Assembly: GCA_964481195.1 (NCBI GenBank)
Contig: CAYZTB010000013.1
Location: 5,284 to 69,283 of the forward strand
DNA from: Palsa-948 sp964481195
GTDB lineage: Bacteria; Bacteroidota; Bacteroidia; Palsa-948
DNA: 64,000 nucleotides
Direction: 5' to 3'
How positions within the stretch are numbered: the stretch's first letter is position 1; every line of letters starts with the position of its first letter. Of this stretch, positions 13,784 through 21,382 are shown piece by piece. Position numbers and translations under genes: made by a program. The notes beneath the pieces are model-generated. The model was not told the origin of the DNA. It made no database searches and was given only the letters and a program-made list of their open reading frames with translations.

Positions 13784-15988
13784 TTAGGTCTTTATGTCTG
13801 TTTCCGGGTATTGTTTGAGTTCTTCTTTTAACTCCTCGAACGACTGCGTGAATGCTTTTTCAATACTGTCAAAAAGGTCGGGTATCAGGTTCAGGTGAGT
13901 TTGTTTGTTGTAGTATTCCTCAATCTGTTTAGTCGCTAATGTAATTTCCTCTGGCATACCTATCAGATGGATGGACGGGCGTATTTTATGAACAGCTCCC
14001 TGTAGCCCGTTCCAGTCATTGGCAGCGATACACCTTGCCATTTCTGAAAGATATGTTGGTGTTTGTTTTAAAATTAGTTGAATCATCTCAGAAATAAATT
14101 TTGGATTATTGGGCGAATGACTTTTCAAATAATTCAGATTGCATATTTTTGTTGTAGATAAGACAGGATGAACAGACCTTGATTTCTTAGATTTTACAAC
14201 AAGATAATCGATCTTACGGAGCAGATCCGCTTCATTAATTGGTTTAGAAACGTATTCATTCATGCCTATATTCATGCATTTGTCTACATCTGCCTTTGTG
14301 ACATCAGCAGTTAAAGCAATGATGGGTGTAGCGGATTTAGGAGGTTTCATTTTGTTGCGAATATGTTGTGTAGCCTCAAAGCCATCCATTTCTGGCATCA
14401 TAAGGTCCATCAGGATAATATCGTAGTCATTTTGTTCTAAAAGTTCGATACCTATTTTTCCATTCTCAGCGGTATCTGTTTGAAATCCTAAATCGAACAA
14501 GATGGTTTGTACTAAAAATTGGTTAATGGGATTGTCTTCAACCAACAATATTTTTAATGATTCTGTTCGTTTTAGCTCTTCTGTTGGTATCGTGGTTTCT
14601 ATTTCTTTGGGTATAGCGGTTGCGGCAGTTTTCTGAAAAGGAATGGTGATTGAGAAAGTAGTCCCTTTGTGCAATGTGCTTTTTAATGAAACATTTCCTT
14701 GCATCAGGTTCACTAATCGTTGCACGATGCTTAATCCCAATCCTGTGCCTCCATATTTCCGTGCGGTATCGCTGCTACTTTGTATAAAAGGCTGGAAGAT
14801 TGTTTCTAATTTATCTTTTGGAATACCTATTCCGGTATCTGAAATAAGAAATTCAACAAAGGCATTTTCATCATCTTGTCTCAACAACTTGGCGCCAATC
14901 AATATTTTTCCTCCTTTTGAGGTGAACTTTGCGGAATTGCTAAGCAGATTGAGTAATATCTGATTTATACGAACCGGGTCTCCGAGCAATATGCTAGGGA
15001 TGTGCTCATCGTATTGTAGGGTGATCTTTAGTCCTTTTTCCTGAAACCTAAGGTCAAAACTTCCGAGAACTGAGTTGATCAGTTCGGACAGTTTTAATTC
15101 TGTTATCTCAATATTCATTTTGCCTGCTTCAATTTTTTCCAAGTCAAGAATATCGTTGATTAACACCAGTAAGGTATCGCAGGAAGTTTTAATAGCATCC
15201 AATTGCTGTTTTTGTACCTCGGTAGTTTCATTGCGAAGTAATATCTTTGTAAAACCAATTATTCCATTGAGGGGGGTGCGTATCTCGTGGCTCATACTCG
15301 CCATAAACTGGTCTTTAAAACTGACCAACTCTTCTGCTCGCTCTTTCGATCTTCTAAGTTCTTCAGATAGTTTTAGAGAACGTTGAATGAAGAACATCAG
15401 AAAAATAACAATCGTAATAGAGAATAATCCTCCTCCGGCAGCTACGATGCGGGTATTGATTAAGCTCCCTTCTGTGGTCTTCGTTCTATTCTTGATTAAC
15501 TCCTCTACTTCTTTTTGCATCGCAAATGTTATCTCTCTTATGTTGTCCATAATAGATTTCGCTCTTTCGCTTCTTATTAATTGCATAGCGGGCTCCAGCC
15601 CAACCCGCCTGAGATTAATAATTTGTTGTGTAAGATTTATATGAAGTTCAGACGCTTGTTCTAGCGTGTTTATTCTTCGTTGTTGAAGTGGATAGTTTTT
15701 GGTGAGCTGGCGTAACTTCTCCAGGGTTTTTTGTGACCGGGCGATGGCTGCATGATAGGGTTTGAGGTATTCGTCCATCCCTGTAATCACGAAACCTCTT
15801 TCTCCGGTTTCTACATCCTGCATGATAGAAAGGTAGTCCGATAGCAACTTACTTACTTCTCGTGTATAGACCATTTGCTTATTATCTTCATTAAAGCGGG
15901 TTATGTTTTGCAATAAGAATACAGTACTGCACACTAAAGCAATCACGATGATACTGAAGACGAATATGATTTTGTTTTCTGTTTTCAT
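13784..15988 (-). CDS. Hybrid histidine kinase: CHASE3-HisKA-HATPase-REC-HPt
   Basis: 734 aa from ATG 15988; the frame extends to 16036, but the extra 16 residues look non-coding. Membrane helix about 6-26, then a periplasmic CHASE3-type domain with the DVETGERGFVITGMDEYLKP block, a second helix (about 177-200), HisKA with the phospho-His in MASMSHEIRTPLNG, an HATPase with N-box LLSNSAKFTSK, DTGIGIP and GGTGLGLSIV, then a receiver (LLVEDNPINQ, Asp in ILMDLMMPEMDG) and a C-terminal HPt with His in AVHKIRPSIHLIG. This is a full one-protein phosphorelay. The CHASE3 ligand is unknown. The tail-anchored receiver at 13771 follows it. It has the 21-bp element upstream. Confidence 0.93.
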   Translation of the reverse strand: MKTENKIIFVFSIIVIALVCSTVFLLQNITRFNEDNKQMVYTREVSKLLSDYLSIMQDVETGERGFVITGMDEYLKPYHAAIARSQKTLEKLRQLTKNYPLQQRRINTLEQASELHINLTQQIINLRRVGLEPAMQLIRSERAKSIMDNIREITFAMQKEVEELIKNRTKTTEGSLINTRIVAAGGGLFSITIVIFLMFFIQRSLKLSEELRRSKERAEELVSFKDQFMASMSHEIRTPLNGIIGFTKILLRNETTEVQKQQLDAIKTSCDTLLVLINDILDLEKIEAGKMNIEITELKLSELINSVLGSFDLRFQEKGLKITLQYDEHIPSILLGDPVRINQILLNLLSNSAKFTSKGGKILIGAKLLRQDDENAFVEFLISDTGIGIPKDKLETIFQPFIQSSSDTARKYGGTGLGLSIVQRLVNLMQGNVSLKSTLHKGTTFSITIPFQKTAATAIPKEIETTIPTEELKRTESLKILLVEDNPINQFLVQTILFDLGFQTDTAENGKIGIELLEQNDYDIILMDLMMPEMDGFEATQHIRNKMKPPKSATPIIALTADVTKADVDKCMNIGMNEYVSKPINEADLLRKIDYLVVKSKKSRSVHPVLSTTKICNLNYLKSHSPNNPKFISEMIQLILKQTPTYLSEMARCIAANDWNGLQGAVHKIRPSIHLIGMPEEITLATKQIEEYYNKQTHLNLIPDLFDSIEKAFTQSFEELKEELKQYPETDIKT

Positions 15989-16043
15989 CTTATTTTGCTC
16001 ACAAATAATCGCTATTGCAAAGGACTGAATATGCATGAACGAA

Positions 16044-16083
16044 CGTGTTACATTGCTTTAGAAAGAAGTTGCATAATTCACAC
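16044..16083 (-). promoter_or_regulatory. 21-bp direct-repeat element, copy 10
   Basis: GTGTTACA (TTACA 16048-16052) and TTGCA (16069-16073), 21 bp apart, then TAATTCACAC. It shares CTTTAGAAA-AAGTT with the copy in front of the AraC gene. The -7-like GTCCTTTG (minus) at 16018-16025 is 23 bp away. Upstream of the CHASE3 kinase. Confidence 0.75.
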
Positions 16084-16138
16084 TAGAAGCCATCTCGAAA
16101 ATATTAATAGGACACAACAAAAAATAATCTCCCCCAGG

Positions 16139-16206
16139 AAAGCTACGAACCTGCCAGCCGGCAAGGAAGGCCGCACGAATTTTCACCAATTAATTCGTGG
16201 CCGGAT
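16139..16206. repeat. Dispersed repeat, CACGAATT/AATTCGTG type plus CCGGC core
   Basis: A short TGCCAGCCGGCA near-palindrome (about 16150-16164) followed by CACGAATTTTCACCAATTAATTCGTG in tandem (written in parts: CACGAATTTTCACC, AATTAATTCGTG). I recognise this as a type of intergenic repeat common in Bacteroidota. It lies between the kinase and receiver operons and carries no gene. Confidence 0.5.
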
Positions 16207-16257
16207 TGTTTTTGAGATAGGTTCTAATAAAAATGGAAGGTGAGGCAAGTAGTAGAA

Positions 16258-16686
16258 TTACATTTTTTCCATATACCAGTTCAATTCTTTTTGCATTTTT
16301 TTGAAACTAAAAATGGCAGCAATTATTTTTTGAAGACGCATAAAAGCGGTTTCACTTTTAACTACATAGTCAACAGCCCGGTGATGCATGCAGTTTATGG
16401 CAACATCAATTTTATCTTGGGAGGATAGTATAACTACAGAAATATCGGGGTTGAAAGCTTTTATTTTGTCCAATGTTTCGATGCCATTCATGGCAGTTTT
16501 TTCAATTCCGTCCAAATGATAATCTAGAATAATAACATCCGGGTTTTGCGGCAAACTGGCCAGGCAAAGCTCTCCGGTTGGAAATGTTTCAACGCTGAAA
16601 TCTGCGTGCTGTAGAAATTCAATTTCCAATGTCTTTAAAAACAGTGCATCGTCATCCACTAGGAACAGTTTAATTTTGTTTTTCAT
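16258..16686 (-). CDS. Single-domain response regulator, paralogue without anchor
   Basis: 142 aa. DDDA at 11-14, phospho-acceptor Asp55 in VIILDYHLDG, SSQD at 88-91 and Lys110 in YVVKSE; the C-terminal helix (FKKMQKELNWYMEKM) is amphipathic rather than a membrane anchor. It is about 45-50 percent like the anchored receiver at 12287 by eye. Its ATG (16686) overlaps the last 17 bp of the kinase gene at 16670, so it is translationally coupled and the likely partner of that kinase. Confidence 0.88.
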   Translation of the reverse strand: MKNKIKLFLVDDDALFLKTLEIEFLQHADFSVETFPTGELCLASLPQNPDVIILDYHLDGIEKTAMNGIETLDKIKAFNPDISVVILSSQDKIDVAINCMHHRAVDYVVKSETAFMRLQKIIAAIFSFKKMQKELNWYMEKM

Positions 16687-19489
16687 AAATATTTTTCTTA
16701 ATTAAATTATACTCTTCCTTCAGCTCTTTATAAGCTTCTGTGCAAATATTTTCAAGCTGTATTACGAGTTCCTGAATCAGGTCAGTTTGTAATTGCGCTC
16801 CTGCATATTCCTGTATTTTTTTTGCCATGTTTTCAAACTCCTTGCTAATCCCCACGATAGCGAAGGAAGGAATCATTTTGTGTGCGGCAGATTGTACGGA
16901 GTTCCAATCTTTATTTTTTAAACCCACCTTCATGGCAGTGATCAATGGAGGTGTTTGCTCCAGGTACGTGGAGATCATTTCCATCATTAATGTAGGATCT
17001 GATTTAGTGAGATGGATTAAATAATCCAAGTTTATACATTTCAATTTTTTGGCCCGAGTAAGCATTCTTCCTTTTTGTTTCATGGGATATATTGGCTTTT
17101 TTACCAGACTAATAATTTTACTATACAATAACTTTTCATCTACAGGCTTTGGTATATAATCATTCATTCCTAAGGTTTTGCATTTAGCGAGATCTACGGT
17201 GGTTACATCGGCCGTTACAGCTATGATAGGAATTAGGGAATTCATTTTATTGCGAATATGATCTGTTGCTTCGAACCCGTTCATCTCCGGCATCTGCAAG
17301 TCCATTAAAATAATATCATAGGATTTCTCTTTTAGTTTTTCAGTGGCAATTTTCCCGTTGTCTGCTATATCATGTTCAAATCCGAAATCATCTAGCAATG
17401 TTTTCATCAGCAGCTGATTAAGGGCAATATCTTCTACCACCAATACTCTTATATTTTTATGTTCTGTGTCGAATGCAGGTAATTCTGCTTCTACTGGCGT
17501 TCCCGTTTTGGTTTTTAGGAAACTCAAAATAAAACTAAAAGTAGATCCTTCTCCGACTTTGCTTTTAACAGAAACAGTTCCTCCTTGTGCTTCTACCAAT
17601 TGTTTAACAATGGCAAGCCCTAACCCGGTCCCTCCATAAAGACGGGAAGTGCCACTGTAAGCTTGTTGAAAATCTTGAAAGATTATTTCTATTTTATGAT
17701 CGGAAATTCCAATACCGGTATCTGTAACTGAAAATTCAATAGTTGCCTTCTCTTCATCTTCATTCAGCAATTTAATACGTGTGGTAATTTTTCCTTTTGA
17801 GGTAAACTTGACAGCATTGCTTACCAGGTTTAAAATTATCTGATGTAAACGTGCTGGGTCACCTACTAGGACTTCGGGTATCGTATTATCATATTCTGTG
17901 ATCAGATCTATATTCTTCTCTTGAATTTTTATTTCAAACAAATGAAGCATGGTTGATATGGAGGATGCCATTTTGAAAGGCGTTTGAGAAAATGTCATTT
18001 TTCCGGCATCTACCTTTGCTAGGTCCAGGATGTCATTGATAAGGACAATCAATGCATCTCCGCTCATTTTGATAGCTGTTAAATACTCTTTTTGTTTTGT
18101 CGTAAGGTCTGTTTTTAATACCACTTTTGTAAACCCGATGATCGCATTCATTGGGGTACGTATCTCATGGCTCATATTCGATAAAAACTGTTGTTTTGCT
18201 TTCACTGCATCTTCTGCAACTCGCGTGGCTTTCTCTGCCTTTATTTTAGCTTCTTCTGAAATGGCGGTTGCTAATTCGGAAAAAACTTTTGCTTCGTTCA
18301 ACTCCATTGAAATTCTATTTTGCTCAGTTACATCTCTTGCAGCGGCAAAAACACCCAATACATTTTCTTTGTCATCTTTATAAACCGAAGCATTGTATAA
18401 TACATCCGTTAATTTTCCATTCTTGTGTCGTATGGTAAGGGGGTAGTCCGCTACTGCAGATTTTTCGAAAACAGTTTTATACCCTTTACGTGCTTTTTCG
18501 GGTTCGGTAAAATAATCAGAGAAATCAGTTCCAATTAACTTCTCCCTCAACACCCCTGTTACTTTTACCGAGGCTTCATTTACATCTGTTATTTTTCCTT
18601 TGGCTGAAATTGTAACCAAGGGGTCTATAGAGGCTTCAATTAAGCTTCGAGCATATTGCGAGGCTAAATTTAAAGAATAGTTGAGGGCTTCAAGTTCTCT
18701 ATTAACAATTTTCCGTTTTTCTTTTTCTTTGTTCTGAAATACAAGTTCTATGTCGGCAATAACTAATTCCGCTGCACGCTTTTCTTTCTCGCCAGTTTGA
18801 AATACAAGCTCTTTATTGGCAATGATTAATTCTGCTGCCCGTTTTTCTTTCTCTTTATTTTGAAATAGGAGCTCTTCGTTGGCGATGTATAATTCATTAG
18901 CACGTTTTTCTTTCTCCTCATTTTGAAATTGAAGTTCCTTGTTGGCAATGACTAATTCATCAGCGCGTTTTCCTTTTTCTTTGTCTTGAAAAGCGAGTTG
19001 TTTATCTGCAATGATTAACTCATCAGCGCGCCTCCCTTTTTCCTTATCCTGAAAAGCGAGCTCCTTATTAGCAATGATTAAATTGGTTATATTTCTATCT
19101 GTGGTAGAAATGCCAATTATTTTTCCTTTTTCATTTTTTATAGGGATAAGAGAAAGTGAAATATTAATCACTATTCTGTCTTTTCGGACCGCTTTTGTTA
19201 TATAATCTTGTACGGTCTTTCCCTTTTTTATTTGAGCCAGTACGGTACTAAAGGAACTAACATGTGTTTTAGGAACAAGCAGGCTCATGTTTTTTCCGAT
19301 TATTTCTTTTTCAGAATATCCGTAAAGCTTTTTTGCTCCTGCATTCCATGAAGTTATGACCCCCTTAAGTGTTTGGGATTTTATAGCCAATGTTGAGGAT
19401 TTTATTATAAGGGAAGAGAGACCTCCATTTTTCCCATATTTAACAATCCAGTCGAAATTTGATTTTTTTTGATTTTTTTTTGTTGACAT
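16670..19489 (-). CDS. Cytoplasmic hybrid histidine kinase: PAS-coil repeats-PAS-HisKA-HATPase-REC-HPt
   Basis: 939 aa from ATG 19489; an in-frame ATG at 19507 would overlap the AraC stop by 14 bp. No membrane helix. An N-terminal PAS (about 35-138: VITSWNAGAKKLYGYSEKEI) is followed by six 21-residue helical repeats (coded by 18707-19075), a second PAS (about 282-395) with a PAC end, HisKA (FLSNMSHEIRTPMNAIIG), HATPase (NLVSNAVKFTSK, DTGIGIS, GGTGLGLAI), receiver (RVLVVEDIALNQ, Asp in ILMDLQMPEMNG) and an HPt with SAAHKMIPSFAIVG. Everything needed for a phosphorelay is present. It lies between the AraC regulator and a receiver, all three overlapping or abutting, which makes one signalling operon. 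Confidence 0.93.
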   Translation of the reverse strand: MSTKKNQKKSNFDWIVKYGKNGGLSSLIIKSSTLAIKSQTLKGVITSWNAGAKKLYGYSEKEIIGKNMSLLVPKTHVSSFSTVLAQIKKGKTVQDYITKAVRKDRIVINISLSLIPIKNEKGKIIGISTTDRNITNLIIANKELAFQDKEKGRRADELIIADKQLAFQDKEKGKRADELVIANKELQFQNEEKEKRANELYIANEELLFQNKEKEKRAAELIIANKELVFQTGEKEKRAAELVIADIELVFQNKEKEKRKIVNRELEALNYSLNLASQYARSLIEASIDPLVTISAKGKITDVNEASVKVTGVLREKLIGTDFSDYFTEPEKARKGYKTVFEKSAVADYPLTIRHKNGKLTDVLYNASVYKDDKENVLGVFAAARDVTEQNRISMELNEAKVFSELATAISEEAKIKAEKATRVAEDAVKAKQQFLSNMSHEIRTPMNAIIGFTKVVLKTDLTTKQKEYLTAIKMSGDALIVLINDILDLAKVDAGKMTFSQTPFKMASSISTMLHLFEIKIQEKNIDLITEYDNTIPEVLVGDPARLHQIILNLVSNAVKFTSKGKITTRIKLLNEDEEKATIEFSVTDTGIGISDHKIEIIFQDFQQAYSGTSRLYGGTGLGLAIVKQLVEAQGGTVSVKSKVGEGSTFSFILSFLKTKTGTPVEAELPAFDTEHKNIRVLVVEDIALNQLLMKTLLDDFGFEHDIADNGKIATEKLKEKSYDIILMDLQMPEMNGFEATDHIRNKMNSLIPIIAVTADVTTVDLAKCKTLGMNDYIPKPVDEKLLYSKIISLVKKPIYPMKQKGRMLTRAKKLKCINLDYLIHLTKSDPTLMMEMISTYLEQTPPLITAMKVGLKNKDWNSVQSAAHKMIPSFAIVGISKEFENMAKKIQEYAGAQLQTDLIQELVIQLENICTEAYKELKEEYNLIKKNIYEKQN
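18707..19075 (-). repeat. Six 63-bp coding repeats (21-residue coiled-coil units)
   Basis: The units read I-A-(N/D)-K-(E/Q)-L-x-F-Q-(D/N)-x-E-K-x-(K/R)-R-A-x-E-L-(I/V/Y) six times, with the last unit shortened. The unit has a 3-heptad length, so it should extend a continuous signalling helix between the two PAS domains. Confidence 0.9.
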
Positions 19490-19493
19490 AAAT

Positions 19494-20105
19494 TTAATTT
19501 CCCTCATTCCCGTTTCCTACTTCTTCAATCGGAGTACGTCTTTTGTCTTTCAATTGTTTGAAATGAGAAGGCGAAAGCCCTGTTACTTTTTTAAACTGGT
19601 TGGATAGATGTGCAACACTGCTGTAATTCATTTTCCATGCAATTTCGGATATGTTTAACTCATCGTAAATGATTAGCTCTTTTATCCTTTCAATTTTATG
19701 GGAGATCAGAAATTGCGCTATGGTAGTTCCCTGCACTTCTGAAAATAAATTTGCCATGTACGTGTAATCGTACTTTAATTTTTTACTTAAAAAGTCAGAT
19801 AAATTGACTTTCATCACTTCGTCTGAGTGATGAACCATTTCGATAATAATGTTTTTAATCTTTTCGATGAGAATTGCTTTTTTGTCATCCATCAGCTCTA
19901 GCCCGGAAGTAAATAGTTCAAGTTTTATTATTTCGAGCTGCTCTGCTGATATGTCCTCCATAATATCGACTTCTCCCAAATCAACAAGTATAAAGTGAAG
20001 TTTCATTTTATTTAGCACCTCCTTTACCGCCATTTTACAGCGGTTACTTACCATGTATTTAATATATAGTTTCAATAGAATTTGCTGTTCTTGTAGTTCG
20101 GACAA
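19494..20105 (-). CDS. AraC-family transcriptional regulator
   Basis: 203 aa. An N-terminal ~100-residue domain of unclear fold (helical, starting MSELQEQQILLKLYIKYMVS) is followed by a complete two-helix-turn-helix AraC domain (about 105-190): DYTYMANLFSEVQGTTIAQF, then LNISEIAWKMNYSSVAHLSN and QFKKVTGLSPSHFK, the second with the family's G-x-S-P-x-x-F hallmark. The gene leads the operon AraC, PAS kinase, receiver, the next start lying 4 bp past its stop. Its own promoter carries an excellent copy of the 21-bp element, which suits an AraC-type protein because those bind direct repeats one or two helical turns apart. I infer that it is the activator of the regulon and self-regulating; a response regulator could be involved upstream. 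Confidence 0.88.
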   Translation of the reverse strand: MSELQEQQILLKLYIKYMVSNRCKMAVKEVLNKMKLHFILVDLGEVDIMEDISAEQLEIIKLELFTSGLELMDDKKAILIEKIKNIIIEMVHHSDEVMKVNLSDFLSKKLKYDYTYMANLFSEVQGTTIAQFLISHKIERIKELIIYDELNISEIAWKMNYSSVAHLSNQFKKVTGLSPSHFKQLKDKRRTPIEEVGNGNEGN

Positions 20106-20129
20106 ATATGCATTTCCTTATAAACATAG

Positions 20130-20168
20130 GGTTTACATCACTTTAGAAAAAAGTTACATAATTCACAC
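20130..20168 (-). promoter_or_regulatory. 21-bp direct-repeat element, copy 11 (at the AraC gene)
   Basis: TTACA (20133-20137) and TTACA (20154-20158), 21 bp apart, then TAATTCACAC; the spacer reads CTTTAGAAAAAAG. The -7 box CATATTTG (minus) at 20103-20110 matches 7 of 8 positions and is 23 bp away, which places transcription start inside or just ahead of the AraC ATG at 20105. Confidence 0.78.
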
Positions 20169-20351
20169 TTTTAGAGTGAGTGGCTGTAATAAAAAAACCC
20201 ATCCCAACTGAATGGAATGTGTTAATTAACTCTGTTCCTTTTTTGGTAAATATAGCATATACCGACAATATTTCATTGCCTGTCTGCGTCAGGTATTGTT
20301 AAATTTTTATAGATACAGTATTGGCAATTTAGTGAAACTTGTTGTCTTGAT

Positions 20352-20396
20352 GCCTTTGTGGCAAAAATTTCAGCCACGAAGTCTCAAAGATTCTAA
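20352..20396. repeat. Dispersed CTTTGTGG-type repeat
   Basis: GCCTTTGTGGCAAAAATTTC followed by AGCCACGAAGTCTCAAAG forms an imperfect hairpin (GTGGC/GCCAC). Related text is at 33785-33885 and 38745-38880. The rest of 20106-20526 holds copy 11, a weak third relative of the 11635 hairpin element and the promoter at 20492. Confidence 0.5.
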
Positions 20397-20491
20397 CCAT
20401 TTGTTCGAATAGGAAATACTAAAAAAATACAAATATGTGAATCGTATAACTTATTGAGAGTTATTTATAATCCTTCGGAATGCCATAGAAA

Positions 20492-20499
20492 TACATTTG
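20492..20499 (+). promoter_or_regulatory. Vegetative -7 box TACATTTG
   Basis: Exact TAnnTTTG, 27 bp before the ATG at 20527 of the OmpA lipoprotein gene. Confidence 0.6.
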
Positions 20500-20526
20500 C
20501 AAAATTAATAACCAACCTTACAAAAA

Positions 20527-21315
20527 ATGATTATAAAAAAAATTTCAGCTATTGCGCTGGGCACCATATTGTGTCTAGGCTCATGTGTTTCTAAACGAAA
20601 ATTCGAAAGTTCGCAGTCTCATGTAATGGATTTACAAAAAGACAGTACCGGCACACACAGTAAATTAAAGACCTGCAATGTTACTGTTGATGAACTAAAT
20701 CGGGAAAAAGAAGCCATAGAGCGGGATCTACAGAGCCTTTCTTCCAGTTCGCAAGCAAGCATTAACAGTTCTAAAATGACAATTGCCGAACAGTCGAAAC
20801 GATTAAAGGACCTGCAAACTTTAATTCAGGCACAACGAGATGTAACAAATAAATTAAAACAAACTATTGCAAATGCGCTCGTGAATTTTAAGCCCGATGA
20901 GTTAACTGTTTCTATTAAGGATGGGAAGATTTATGTGTCACTGCAGGAAAAACTATTGTTTAAATCTGGAAGTGATGTGGTGGATCCAAAAGGAAAAGAT
21001 GCATTGCGATCTGTTGCTGCCATACTTAACAATAACCGTGACATTACAGTATTGATTGAAGGGCATACAGATTCTATACCTATGCATGGTGCATTCAAGG
21101 ACAATTGGGCATTGAGCGTTTCGCGGGCCACATCCATTGTACGTATATTGACAATCGATTATAAAGTAGATGCACACCGTGTTACTGCTTCAGGAAAAGG
21201 TGAGTTTTCTCCGGTTGTTAGCAACACCACTAAAGAAGGTCGCAGTCGCAATCGTAGAACAGAAATTATTTTATCTCCGGATTTAAGCGAACTTTTTAAA
21301 TTGATTAATAATTAA
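20527..21315 (+). CDS. OmpA-family lipoprotein
   Basis: 262 aa. Lipoprotein signal with Cys20 (ILCLGSC). A coiled coil spans about 35-110 (ELNREKEAIERDLQSLSSSS). The OmpA C-terminal peptidoglycan-binding domain covers about 140-255: LLFKSGSDVVDPKGKDAL, IEGHTDSIP, NWALSVSRATSIVRIL, GKGEFSPV and RNRRTEIIL, with the GHTD aspartate and the R-x-x-N-R-R-x-E motif that contact diaminopimelate. The protein would tether the outer membrane to the cell wall. Lone plus-strand gene, promoter at 20492, terminator at 21354. Confidence 0.92.
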   Translation: MIIKKISAIALGTILCLGSCVSKRKFESSQSHVMDLQKDSTGTHSKLKTCNVTVDELNREKEAIERDLQSLSSSSQASINSSKMTIAEQSKRLKDLQTLIQAQRDVTNKLKQTIANALVNFKPDELTVSIKDGKIYVSLQEKLLFKSGSDVVDPKGKDALRSVAAILNNNRDITVLIEGHTDSIPMHGAFKDNWALSVSRATSIVRILTIDYKVDAHRVTASGKGEFSPVVSNTTKEGRSRNRRTEIILSPDLSELFKLINN

Positions 21316-21353
21316 TAGAATCTTTTAAGGTAAATGATTCATTAGAGATAAAG

Positions 21354-21381
21354 AAAGCTCTGACGGAAACGTAAGAGTTTT
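21354..21381 (+). terminator. Weak Rho-independent terminator
   Basis: AAAGCTCT and AGAGTTTT pair across a 12-nt loop (one G-T pair), followed by a T-rich stretch. It ends 2 bp before the convergent gene at 21383. Confidence 0.5.
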
Positions 21382-21382
21382 C

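Noticed and set aside
15989..16036. Longer N-terminus for the CHASE3 kinase
   Set aside because: The 16 extra residues have no signal or membrane logic and overlap the -7-like box.
13784..19507. Other-frame ORFs on the plus strand inside the kinases
   Set aside because: They mirror the coding strand of the kinases and lack domain signals.
541..20168. LytTR binding sites (9-bp repeats with 21-bp period)
   Set aside because: The period fits, but the half-site AAGTTACAT keeps only the GTT core of the LytTR consensus and no LytTR protein is encoded in the window. AraC is the simpler candidate.
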